This document shows positions 7,423 through 15,058 of a stretch of 43,247 nt of DNA, piece by piece. A model generated the notes under the pieces. It was not told the DNA's origin, did not search any database, and was given only the letters and a program-made list of their open reading frames with translations. The first letter of the stretch is position 1; each line of letters begins with the position of its first letter. A program made the position numbers and the translations under genes. The stretch is from Rhizobium sp. WYCCWR10014 (GTDB taxonomy: Bacteria; Pseudomonadota; Alphaproteobacteria; Rhizobiales; Rhizobiaceae), in contig NZ_LXFU01000018.1 in the NCBI RefSeq assembly GCF_001657485.1, positions 1-43,247 of the forward strand, read 5' to 3'.

Positions 7423-7713
7423 ATGAGAATGTTCAAAGTGATCGAAGGCGGCCGTGGGCGGGCCGTGCAAATGGATGACTGTCCCGAAGAGCGGCGCGGG
7501 CCAAGCAAAGACGACGTGCGCCGGGAGGCTGCGCGGCGGATCAGCGAGAGCGGTTATCATCTGTCTCGCATCCGGGAATTCGCGACCGGCGTGCCAATGC
7601 TGGCATCTCTTAAATACTTGTCGCTGCAGATCGATTTCGCAGCCGAGACGTTGTCGCGGCTCGACCCGATCCCAGAGGATTTCCGCTCCGACGGCTATTG
7701 GCCGGCGGGCTGA
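7423..7713 (+). CDS. Conserved-looking small protein of unknown function
   Basis: 96 residues, no signal peptide, no membrane segment. The first half is charged and basic (RREAARRISESGYHLSRIREF), the second half probably helical, ending in a short acidic-aromatic tail (PEDFRSDGYWPAG). I do not recognise a named family. ATG 7423 follows AAGGTGG; GTG 7411 is also in frame. Codon use and third-position GC match neighbouring genes, which supports it as a real gene. It ends 47 nt before the end of the convergent antiporter gene. Confidence 0.7.
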   Translation: MRMFKVIEGGRGRAVQMDDCPEERRGPSKDDVRREAARRISESGYHLSRIREFATGVPMLASLKYLSLQIDFAAETLSRLDPIPEDFRSDGYWPAG

Positions 7714-7760
7714 AGCAATCACGCTATCGCGATTCCTGCTGACAGGCGGTGATGTTTGCG

Positions 7761-9509
7761 TCAGGACAGGTCCATCGACTTTTCCCATTGCTGCCGCAGG
7801 ACGTTCATTTCCGTCCGCTTCTGGGCCATTTCGCTAACGGCGGCGCGCAGATGTGGATGGTGCGACATGAACATGTTGAAGTCGCGCCGTTCGAGCACTT
7901 CGAACTGGCAGAAATCGACGGCGATGACGTCGGCGGTGCGTCGTGCGCCAGTCAGCAGCGCCATTTCCCCAAAGAAGGCTCCCGGCTCCAGGCGAATTGC
8001 ACCGCTGGCGAGCCGCACTTCCACCGCGCCCGAGGAGATGAAATACATGCTGTCGCCGCGGTCTCCGCGGCGGATGACGCGTTCGCCGGGCGGCGCGGAT
8101 TTCGCCTTGAAGAGTAGCAACAGCTCCTCTTGCGCGTCCTCGTTGACCTGGGAGAACAGCGGGAAAGTCTCGATCAGCTGCTGCATCTTCAGTTGATGCT
8201 GGCGCTCGCGCTCTTCACCGAGCGCCCTGATCTTTTCCAGTTCTTTGCCGAGCGCCTTCTGCCTCCTTTTGCCGTAGCTCTCCCAGAGGGAGGGCCACCT
8301 CGAATGGATAACTTTCTTCAGGCCGTCGGTTGCGAAGATCACGATCGGGTTGAGTGTGATCGACAGGATCGCGGCAGCCAGGATCAAATCCTGACCCTCA
8401 TGCGGCAGGAGCCCGAGCGAGACACCGAGGCCGGCGAGGATGAAGGAAAACTCGCCGATCTGGGCAAGGCCGCCGGCCAATGTCAGTCCCATGCTGATCG
8501 GATATCTGAGCAGGATCACGATGAGGAAGGTGATGATGCCCTTGCCGAGGATGACGAGCGTCAGCGCGCCGATCACGGCCAGCGGCTGGCGCACCAGGAT
8601 CGAGGGGTCGAAGAGCATGCCGACGGAGACGAAGAACAGCACGGAGAAAGCGTTCTGCAGCGGCAGCGAGTCGGCCGCCGCCCTGTGGCTGAGCTGGGAT
8701 TCGCTCATGACGACGCCGGCGAAAAATGCGCCGAGTGCAAAGGAGACGCCGAAGATCGCCGCCGAGCCGAAGGCGATGCCGAGCGCGATCGCCAACACCG
8801 TCAGCGTAAAGAGTTCGCGCGAGCCGGTGCGGGCGATCATCGTCAGCAGCCAAGGCACGATGCGAGGGCCGAGGAAGATCGCCATGGCGGCGAAGGCCAC
8901 AACCTTCAGCAGCGTCAGGCCGATCGTCAGCGCCAGCGGCAGATCGCCGAGGCCGTGGTTGGTCGTAGTACTGGCGTTTCCACCCAGAAGCTCTGCCAGC
9001 GCAGGCAGCAGCACCAGCGCCAGCACCATCACCAGGTCCTCGACGATCAGCCAGCCGACGGCGACGCGTCCGCTTGCCGCGTTGACGAGATTGCGCTCCT
9101 CCAGCGCCTTCAAGAGCACGACTGTGCTCGCCACCGATAGGCTGAGGCCGAGGACGATGCCGGCGCCGAGGCTCCAGCCCCAGAGTTTGCAAAGGCCGAT
9201 GCCCAACAGCGTCGCGAGGATAATCCGTCCGATCGCACCAGGCACGGCGATGCCGCGCACGGCGAGCAGATCGGAGGCGGAAAAATGCAGGCCGACGCCG
9301 AACATCAGAAGAATGACGCCCATCTCGGCGAGCTGGCCGGCAAGGGCGGTATCGGCGACGAAGCCCGGCGTGAACGGCCCCATCAGGATGCCCGCCATCA
9401 GGTAGCCGACGAGTGGCGGCAGCCGAAGCCGGTCGGCGCCATAGCCCAGGATCGCCGCGAAAACGAAACTGACGGCGACCGTCGCGATAAGTCCTACTTC
9501 CTGATGCAC
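7761..9509 (-). CDS. CPA2 cation:proton antiporter (KefB/YbaL type) with C-terminal cyclic-nucleotide-binding domain
   Basis: 582 residues. The first 380 or so form the 12-13 helix Na+/H+ exchanger domain of the CPA2 family, with LRLPPLVGYLMAGILMGPF near the start, the VEDLVMVLALVLLPAL helix and the FFVSVGMLFDPS segment. Instead of the TrkA-N/RCK domain usual in KefB or YbaL, a charged coiled-coil-like linker (about 415-455) is followed by a cNMP-binding domain. The phosphate-binding cassette FGEMALL (513-519) and RRTA (523-526) is complete, so it should bind cAMP or cGMP. Probable cyclic-nucleotide-gated K+ or Na+ efflux. The start is GTG 9509, with GAGGG upstream, because the homologous region begins HQEVGLIATV. 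Confidence 0.88.
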   Translation of the reverse strand: MHQEVGLIATVAVSFVFAAILGYGADRLRLPPLVGYLMAGILMGPFTPGFVADTALAGQLAEMGVILLMFGVGLHFSASDLLAVRGIAVPGAIGRIILATLLGIGLCKLWGWSLGAGIVLGLSLSVASTVVLLKALEERNLVNAASGRVAVGWLIVEDLVMVLALVLLPALAELLGGNASTTTNHGLGDLPLALTIGLTLLKVVAFAAMAIFLGPRIVPWLLTMIARTGSRELFTLTVLAIALGIAFGSAAIFGVSFALGAFFAGVVMSESQLSHRAAADSLPLQNAFSVLFFVSVGMLFDPSILVRQPLAVIGALTLVILGKGIITFLIVILLRYPISMGLTLAGGLAQIGEFSFILAGLGVSLGLLPHEGQDLILAAAILSITLNPIVIFATDGLKKVIHSRWPSLWESYGKRRQKALGKELEKIRALGEERERQHQLKMQQLIETFPLFSQVNEDAQEELLLLFKAKSAPPGERVIRRGDRGDSMYFISSGAVEVRLASGAIRLEPGAFFGEMALLTGARRTADVIAVDFCQFEVLERRDFNMFMSHHPHLRAAVSEMAQKRTEMNVLRQQWEKSMDLS

Positions 9510-9722
9510 GTCCGCCCTCTCTTGTGATAGCGGCGGCCACTTTGGACGAAGCGCAAACAAAATTAAACAGTTGATTTGGGGGATGGGCTACTGTTTGAAG
9601 CCTTCTTTCTCAGTCCTGGCTAGTGAGGCGCATACGTCGTCCACGGCGCGGTCGGGCCGTCACCGATGTTGGAACCACTTGCGTCTTGTCTCGTTGCCTA
9701 TTCATCAAGAAAGGAGAACGAC

Positions 9723-10007
9723 ATGCGGAAGATGATCTTGAAGTGTACTGTGGCGGCCCTTGCCGTCTGTTCGTTTGCAGCGCCTGTTCTTGCCGACAGC
9801 GTGTATGTCAGGGAGCGTTCTTATGATGACGGCTATCGCCACGAGCGGGTACGACCCGGCATCACCATCAGTGAGCGTGGCGTCACTTTCGGCGCCGTAC
9901 GCGAACGTGAGCACCGCCGCTATCGCGATAATGGCTGCGAAACCAGGAGCGTCACCCGACAGACTGACGAAGGTGAGGTCACCAAGACAGTCCGGCGCTG
10001 CAATTAA
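9723..10007 (+). CDS. Small secreted arginine-rich protein of unknown function
   Basis: 94 residues with a typical Sec signal peptide (MRKMILKCTVAALAVCSFAA...), predicted to be cleaved after VLA at residue 24. The mature 70 residues are rich in Arg, Tyr and Asp or Glu, with repeated RE/ER and YR motifs. They end with a Cys pair in CETRSVTRQ and RRCN that could form a disulfide. I recognise no named family; similar short periplasmic proteins are common in rhizobia. ATG 9723 follows AAGGAGA. A hairpin terminator lies 25 nt downstream, so it is probably a single-gene transcript. Confidence 0.75.
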   Translation: MRKMILKCTVAALAVCSFAAPVLADSVYVRERSYDDGYRHERVRPGITISERGVTFGAVREREHRRYRDNGCETRSVTRQTDEGEVTKTVRRCN

Positions 10008-10032
10008 CGAAAAAATATGCGATAAGGACGAA

Positions 10033-10059
10033 GCCCGGTTCCGACGAGCCGGGTTTTCG
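10033..10059 (+). terminator. Rho-independent terminator after the small secreted protein
   Basis: Stem CCCGGTTC / GAGCCGGG around 10034-10053 (one G-T pair), loop CGAC, followed by TTTTCG. It lies 26 nt after the stop codon of the gene ending at 10007. Confidence 0.65.
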
Positions 10060-10176
10060 CCTTTTGTGGCAAGAATATCTCAATGCGGTGGTGAAAGTCG
10101 TCTGTCGGTGTTATGAGCACGCCTTTGGTAAAAGCGCGCTCCCAGCGCAAACACCGCCCGCACAGGATCTTTTAGT

Positions 10177-10464
10177 ATGATTGAGCTTACGCCGTCCCAG
10201 ATCGCCGCACTTAAACTCGCCAGGGATGGAGACCTTTATCCTCAGCCAGCCAATAAATGGACGCACGAGAACGCGACAGTGACTTATGCAAAAACTGACC
10301 GCTGGAAAGAGCGGCCTCAGAAAATAAAATCGGTCACTGCCAAGACGCTGGGCGAGTTGAAGGAGCCGGGTTTTCTGGAGAGGCGGCATCTGGATGACGA
10401 CGCAACAAAAGACGTCTACGGCATCACGATGGCCGGCAAGATGTGGCTGCTGAAGAATAAATAA
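10177..10464 (+). CDS. Small protein of unknown function, atypical codon use
   Basis: 95 residues, soluble. The arrangement MIELTPSQIAALKLARDG, then a charged middle, then LGELKEPGFLERR...YGITMAGKMWLL resembles a single winged-helix unit in which the last segment would be the wing, but this is only an impression. It uses codons that are uncommon in the neighbouring genes (ATA, AGG, AAA, ACT, CTT), which suggests foreign origin. The ribosome site AGGATC lies about 8 nt before ATG 10177. It sits between a secreted protein gene and tRNA-Leu, a frequent location for acquired genes. Confidence 0.6.
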   Translation: MIELTPSQIAALKLARDGDLYPQPANKWTHENATVTYAKTDRWKERPQKIKSVTAKTLGELKEPGFLERRHLDDDATKDVYGITMAGKMWLLKNK

Positions 10465-10660
10465 GTTTCGCTTAGATGCGAAATTCGTTCCGTAGGGCCA
10501 CTGGCTGTATGAGGCAAGGGCAAAGCACTTGAGATGATGGTGCAGCTAACCGGAGCATTATAGAACCGGTCCGCCTTCGTTCCTGACGGAACTACGGCGC
10601 GACAGCCTCCGCTTAGCTGCTCTCGTCGGCTTGCCAAGCCGAAGCTCACAGAGCGTAGGC

Positions 10661-10745
10661 TGGTGCCCCATGCCGGAGTCGAACCAGCACTTCTTTCGAA
10701 ACTCGATTTTGAGTCGAGCGCGTCTACCAATTCCGCCAATGGGGC
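10661..10745 (-). tRNA. tRNA-Leu (anticodon CAA)
   Basis: 85 nt on the minus strand including an encoded CCA (10663-10661). The acceptor arm GCCCCAT pairs with ATGGGGC. The D-arm and a variable arm of class II length are present, and the T-arm contains GGTTCGACTCC. The anticodon stem CTCGA/TCGAG encloses the loop CTCAAAA, giving anticodon CAA, which reads UUG codons. Standalone, transcribed leftward. Confidence 0.96.
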
Positions 10746-10869
10746 AACGGATACGAACGGGCGGCTGTCTAACATGCGAGCACCCGCGCGCGCAAGACGG
10801 GCAAACGAAGTTATCGGACTGATCCGGTAGAGAGATCCGGCCTCGCTCGAGGCCGGATCTCGTCTGATA

Positions 10870-12165
10870 TCAATGGGCGGCGGCGGGTGCCGGGCTGCTC
10901 AGGCCGGACTTCTTCAGCGTGATCGCCAGGATCGAGGCCAGCAGGCAGAAGGCGCCGGCGACGAAGAAGGCGGGCAGGTAGCTCGAAAGTTCCGTGCGCG
11001 AGAGGCCGGCGCCATAGGCGGCGGTGGCAGCTCCCAGCTGATGGCCGGCGAAGACCCAACCGAAGACGAGGCCGACCTTTTCGGGGCCGAAGCGATCGGC
11101 GGCGATCTTGACGGTCGGCGGCACGGTGGCAATCCAGTCGAGGCCGTAGAAGATGGCAAAGATGGAGAGGCCGTAAAAGCTGAAATCGCTGAAGGGCAGG
11201 TAGAGCAGCGACAGGCCGCGCAGGCCGTAATACCAGAAGAGCAGCCAGCGATTGTCGAAGCGATCGGACAGCCAGCCGGAACCGATAGTGCCGAAGAAAT
11301 CGAAGATGCCCATGACAGCCAGCACGCTGGCGGCGGCCACCGGCACGATGCCGAAATCGCCGCACAGGGTGACGAAATGGGTTTGGATCAGGCCGTTGGT
11401 GCTGAGGCCGCAGATGAAGAAGGTGGCAAAGAGGATCCAGAAGGTCGAGGTCTTCGAGATTTCCTTGAGGACAGTGATCGGCGTCATCAACGCGACGCTA
11501 AGCGAGGTGCTCGCCGGTGGCGGCGTCACCTGCGTCTCACCGAAGGAGGGCAAGTTGAGGTCGGCCGGACGGTCGCGCATGAAGGCCAGCACGGCAAGGA
11601 CTGCGACCATGATCATCGCGCAGACGAAAAACACCGTCGAGCGCCAGCCGTAGCGTTCCGTCAGCTCCGCCATCAGCGGCAGGAAGACGAGCTGGCCGGT
11701 GGCCGAGCTTGCCGAGAGCATGCCGACGACGAGGCCGCGATGCTTGGTAAACCAGCGGCTGGAGACCGTTGCGGCGAGCACCATGGCCGTCAGACCCGTG
11801 CCGAAGCCGACGACGATGCCCCAGAGCAACAGCAACTGCCACAGCGTCGTCATGAATAGCGAACCGACGAAGCCCGCGCCAATTAGAGCCAGTGCGAAGA
11901 CGATGACCTTGCGCACGCCGAAATAATTCATGAAGGCGGCGGCGAACGGACCCATGAAGCCGAAAAGGATCAGGCGGATCGCAAGGGCCGAGGAAATCTG
12001 CGAAGTCTCCCAGCCGAACTCATCCTGCAGCGGCTTGATGAGCACGCCAGGTGCGCCCATGGCGCCGGCGGTGACCAGCATGGTGAGGAAGGTCGCGGCA
12101 ACGACGACCCAGCCGTAATGGATGTTGCGCCGGGCAAGGGTGGAGGCGAGAGCTGTGGAAACCAT
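10870..12165 (-). CDS. MFS transporter
   Basis: 431 residues with about 12 hydrophobic helices in two halves separated by a hydrophilic loop near 195-225. The N-terminal NIHYGWVVVAATFLTMLVTAG and the EFGWETSQISSAL region resemble the oxalate/formate-type and monocarboxylate-type MFS subfamilies, so an organic anion is a reasonable guess. The substrate is not determinable from sequence. ATG 12165 is chosen; a TTG two codons upstream is also in frame. It diverges from a TetR regulator and the shared gap contains two near-identical palindromes, so TetR control of this transporter is very likely. The stop lies 124 nt before the tRNA-Leu gene in map order. Confidence 0.9.
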   Translation of the reverse strand: MVSTALASTLARRNIHYGWVVVAATFLTMLVTAGAMGAPGVLIKPLQDEFGWETSQISSALAIRLILFGFMGPFAAAFMNYFGVRKVIVFALALIGAGFVGSLFMTTLWQLLLLWGIVVGFGTGLTAMVLAATVSSRWFTKHRGLVVGMLSASSATGQLVFLPLMAELTERYGWRSTVFFVCAMIMVAVLAVLAFMRDRPADLNLPSFGETQVTPPPASTSLSVALMTPITVLKEISKTSTFWILFATFFICGLSTNGLIQTHFVTLCGDFGIVPVAAASVLAVMGIFDFFGTIGSGWLSDRFDNRWLLFWYYGLRGLSLLYLPFSDFSFYGLSIFAIFYGLDWIATVPPTVKIAADRFGPEKVGLVFGWVFAGHQLGAATAAYGAGLSRTELSSYLPAFFVAGAFCLLASILAITLKKSGLSSPAPAAAH

Positions 12166-12216
12166 GGGCAAGATTCCGTTTGAATTCAGGTTCTAGAAGA
12201 TACTGGACCGATTTAC

Positions 12217-12230
12217 ATGATGGCCATCAT
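12217..12230. promoter_or_regulatory. Operator 1 of the TetR/MFS pair
   Basis: Perfect 14-bp palindrome ATGATGGCCATCAT. On the minus strand it overlaps TATGAT (12231-12226), a good -10 for the MFS gene. It shares 12 of 14 bases with operator 2, whose centre is 29 bp away. Presumed binding site of the divergent TetR protein. Confidence 0.7.
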
Positions 12231-12235
12231 ATTTC

Positions 12236-12264
12236 TTGCGTATTGATGATGGACGTCATATATT
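12236..12264 (+). promoter_or_regulatory. Putative promoter of the TetR gene
   Basis: TTGCGT (12236-12241), 17-nt spacer, TATATT (12259-12264), 29 nt before the TetR start. Operator 2 lies within the spacer and touches the -10, which would give direct autorepression. Confidence 0.55.
12246..12259. promoter_or_regulatory. Operator 2 of the TetR/MFS pair
   Basis: ATGATGGACGTCAT, an imperfect palindrome matching operator 1 at 12 of 14 positions. It overlaps the spacer and -10 of the TetR promoter. Confidence 0.68.
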
Positions 12265-12293
12265 TTGTCAAGCGACTATTTTGGAGATGACAA

Positions 12294-12872
12294 ATGCGGG
12301 TCAGCCGCGAAAAATTTGCCGAAAACCGCGAAAAGATTCTGAGTGTTGCCGGCGTGCTTTTCCGGGAAAACGGTTTCGACGGGGTCGGTGTCGCCGACAT
12401 CATGAAAGCGGCGGGTCTGACGCATGGCGGCTTCTATGGTCATTTCGGTTCGAAGGACGACTTGGCGCTTGAGGTCAGCCGCAAGCTGATCGACAGGGTC
12501 GAAACGCGCTGGAAGGAACATATCGCCGAATCGCCGGACCGGCCGCTGGCAGCGCTTCTCGATCACTATATCCACTGGCGCACAGTTGACGATCCGGGCG
12601 GCAGCTGTGTCTTCGCAACGCTGATCCAGGAGGTCAGCCGCAGTCGCGGCGCAGTCCGCGCGGTCTTCAGCGACGGGCTGTCCGTGCTGGTTGATACGCT
12701 CGCCGATATCGTTCCCGGCGAAACGGAAGAGGAGCGTCGCGCCAATGCGACGACGACGCTCTCATCGATGATGGGTGCCGTCATTCTTGCCCGCGCGGTC
12801 GAAGACAGGGCGCTTGCCGAGCAGTTTCTGGTAACGATGCGCCGGCAGCTCGATCCCGGCAGTCAGACATAA
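12294..12872 (+). CDS. TetR/AcrR family transcriptional regulator
   Basis: 192 residues. The N-terminal HTH is typical: NREKILSVAGVLFRENGFDG, then VADIMKAAGLTHGGFYGHFGSKDDL (33-57), where the GxFYxHFxSK recognition-helix motif is diagnostic. The C-terminal ligand domain (60-190) contains one cysteine in GGSCVFATL, a motif seen in the YxaF/TetR_C-type members. It probably represses the divergent MFS gene and itself through the two ATGATGG palindromes in the 128-nt gap. ATG 12294 has GGAG about 8 nt upstream. It ends 2 nt before the end of the convergent methyltransferase pseudogene. Confidence 0.92.
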   Translation: MRVSREKFAENREKILSVAGVLFRENGFDGVGVADIMKAAGLTHGGFYGHFGSKDDLALEVSRKLIDRVETRWKEHIAESPDRPLAALLDHYIHWRTVDDPGGSCVFATLIQEVSRSRGAVRAVFSDGLSVLVDTLADIVPGETEEERRANATTTLSSMMGAVILARAVEDRALAEQFLVTMRRQLDPGSQT

Positions 12873-12874
12873 TC

Positions 12875-13671
12875 TCATTCGCGAAAGGCGATGAGCGCGT
12901 TGCTCTCGACGATCTCGGTGAATTTCCCCTCCGGCGAGAGCGCGGCGAGTTCGCTTCGCAGCGCCTGCTCGAATTCCATCGTCCGGTCGCCGAGCGCGTG
13001 TGGCGAGGTGACGGACATGGAGAAGGCGCGGCCGACGATCTCATCGGCGTTGATCACCCTCTCAGTGACGACGCCGATGCGTTCGAGGTTGCGGAAGGTC
13101 GAGCGCAGCAGAAATTCCTCGTGCTTTATCCAATCCTGCCCATGGTGAAACTGCCGGTCGGTCCGCATCCGCTCCGGTGAAAAGGTCTCAGACACCACTC
13201 CATCGCCTCGCGCCAGGCAGGCGAAGAAGAAACGTGCCGGTCGCCGAAAAGAGCGACCGTTCCGCCGGGTTCGGTCAGTGTGTCCAGCATCGACAACGTG
13301 CCGGCGCGATCCATCCAATGGAACGAGCGGCCCATGGCTGTCATCTTCAGCGGCCCGAAGGAAGGGCTGAGGTCATAGGACGAAGCGAGGACGAACCTCG
13401 CGTCGACTCCGGCCGCGATGGCATCTTCTCGCGCGGCGTCGAGCATTTCAGGTTCAGGATCGAGGCCGGTGACATCGGCGTGGGCGAGACGTGCGAAGGC
13501 GATGCCGATCTGGCCCGGGCCGCAGCCGAGATCGAGCACACGATCGCCCGGCTGAAGGTCAATCCTAGCGATCACGCGCTCGATCAGCCTGTCGGGATAA
13601 GGAACGCGGAAACGGCTGTAATAGGCGGCGGTGGTGCGGAAGCGGCGGGGCTCGAAAGGAATGGTGGTCAT
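12875..13671 (-). pseudogene. Class I SAM-dependent methyltransferase, frameshifted
   Basis: The first part (from ATG 13671, with GAGGAA upstream) reads as a complete methyltransferase core: motif I DLGCGPG at 47-53, then GLDPEPEMLDAA and FHWMDR. Near 13193-13203 the protein-like sequence leaves this frame. The frame one base away then continues with VVSETFSPERMRTDRQFHHGQDW and about 85 further residues with good coding character up to 12875. A single missing base in the GAGTGGTG run would explain it. As it stands the first frame runs only to 13126, with a short out-of-frame tail. Either a recent inactivating mutation or a sequencing error. Intact length would be about 265 residues. Substrate unknown. 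Confidence 0.8.
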
Positions 13672-13853
13672 GGCGAACGATTCCTCGATGTCTAAGAACA
13701 TTCGCTAAGGCGGAATCATGACTGCCTTGTGATGACTTGTGCCCGAGACAGTTGCTTGACCGATGGAAGAAGAAGGAGGGGCAGCCGAAAGATGATGCGG
13801 TCCCAGCCCTTCACAAGTGAGGAGAGCCGGGAGAAAGTGGCGGCAACCGTGGC

Positions 13854-14834
13854 TTACTTGAAGCCGGCGATGGCGTGCGGGATGTAGGGTGCTTCCAGTG
13901 CCGCGATTTCCTCGGCGGTGAGCTTGACCGAGAGCGAGGCAACGGCGTCTCTGAGATGGTTCGGTTTGGACGCACCGATGATCGGGGCGGTCACCGCACT
14001 CTTCTGCAGGATCCAGGCGGTTGCGACCTGGGCGCGGGAGATGTTGCGGGCCTTGGCGATTTCGGCCACGGCTCCGACGATCTTGCGGTCGGCATCGATG
14101 GACTGCGTGTAGAGCGTCTTGCCGAATTCGTCGGTTTCGCTGCGTGCCGTCGTCTCGTCCCAGTCGCGGGTCAGGCGGCCGCGGGCAAGCGGGCTCCAGG
14201 GGATGACGGCGATTTTCTGATCCTCGCAAAGTGGCAGCATTTCGCGCTCTTCTTCACGGTAGAGCAGGTTCAGGTGGTCCTGCATGCTGACGAATTCGGT
14301 CCAGCCGTTCAGCCTGGAGACGTAGAGCGCCTTGGCGAATTGCCAAGCATACATGGAGGAGGCGCCGATATAACGCGCCTTGCCCGATTTGACGACGTCG
14401 TGCAGCGCTTCCAGTGTTTCTTCGATCGGCGTCGTGTAGTCGAAACGGTGGATCTGGTAGAGATCCACATAGTCGGTGCCGAGGCGACGCAGGCTGTTGT
14501 CGATCTCGTCGAAGATCGCCTTGCGCGACAGGCCGGCGCCGTTCGGGCCTGGCCGCATGCGGTTGAACACCTTGGTGGCCAGCACGATGTCCTCGCGTTT
14601 GGCGAAGTCTTTTATGGCACGGCCGACGATCTCCTCTGAGGAACCATTGGAATAAGTATTGGCGGTGTCGAGGAAATTGATGCCGAGGTCGATCGCGTGC
14701 TTGATCATCGTCCGGCTTTCTTCTTCCCGCAGGCTCCAGGCATGATTGCCGCGGCCGGGATCGCCGAAGGTCATGCAGCCCAAGCAGATTTTCGACACTT
14801 CGAGACCGGTCTTCCCAAATTTTGCGTATTCCAT
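13854..14834 (-). CDS. Aldo/keto reductase
   Basis: 326 residues, a (beta/alpha)8 NADPH-dependent oxidoreductase. The catalytic tetrad is visible: Asp56 in NFLDTANTY, Tyr61, Lys88 in LATKVF, and His129 in LYQIHRFD. The C-terminal cofactor loop PIIGASKPNHLRDA is standard. It is closest in feel to the YajO/Tas-like AKR group that reduces aldehydes and sugars; the physiological substrate is unknown. ATG 14834 is preceded by GGAG. The gene lies alone: the methyltransferase pseudogene is 182 nt downstream and the acyl-CoA synthetase diverges from it across a 224-nt gap. Confidence 0.93.
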   Translation of the reverse strand: MEYAKFGKTGLEVSKICLGCMTFGDPGRGNHAWSLREEESRTMIKHAIDLGINFLDTANTYSNGSSEEIVGRAIKDFAKREDIVLATKVFNRMRPGPNGAGLSRKAIFDEIDNSLRRLGTDYVDLYQIHRFDYTTPIEETLEALHDVVKSGKARYIGASSMYAWQFAKALYVSRLNGWTEFVSMQDHLNLLYREEEREMLPLCEDQKIAVIPWSPLARGRLTRDWDETTARSETDEFGKTLYTQSIDADRKIVGAVAEIAKARNISRAQVATAWILQKSAVTAPIIGASKPNHLRDAVASLSVKLTAEEIAALEAPYIPHAIAGFK

Positions 14835-15058
14835 GAAACGACTCCGTGATGAATTGGATGACCCCCAGGCGGCTTTCCATGATTTAGCGCGAGACGGCTA
14901 AAGTCGCAGGGTGGCAAATGAAGAATCTATGCTGCATGCGCACAATGATCCGTGATCGAGACTTCTGAAGCCGCGCTCATCGCTATCGATTCCGGCTGCA
15001 GCTTGCACATCCTCGCCGCAAGATGTTAGCTGATGCAGCATTTTACCGGAATCCGACC

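Noticed and set aside
8130..9140. Open frame of 336 codons opposite the antiporter gene
   Set aside because: Antisense artefact; the opposite strand encodes a well-supported antiporter-cNMP protein.
10567..10645. Terminator or attachment site next to tRNA-Leu
   Set aside because: GTTCC-TGAC-GGAAC and CGGCTT/AAGCCG dyads are present but there is no T-tract, and no duplicate of the tRNA 3' end was seen.
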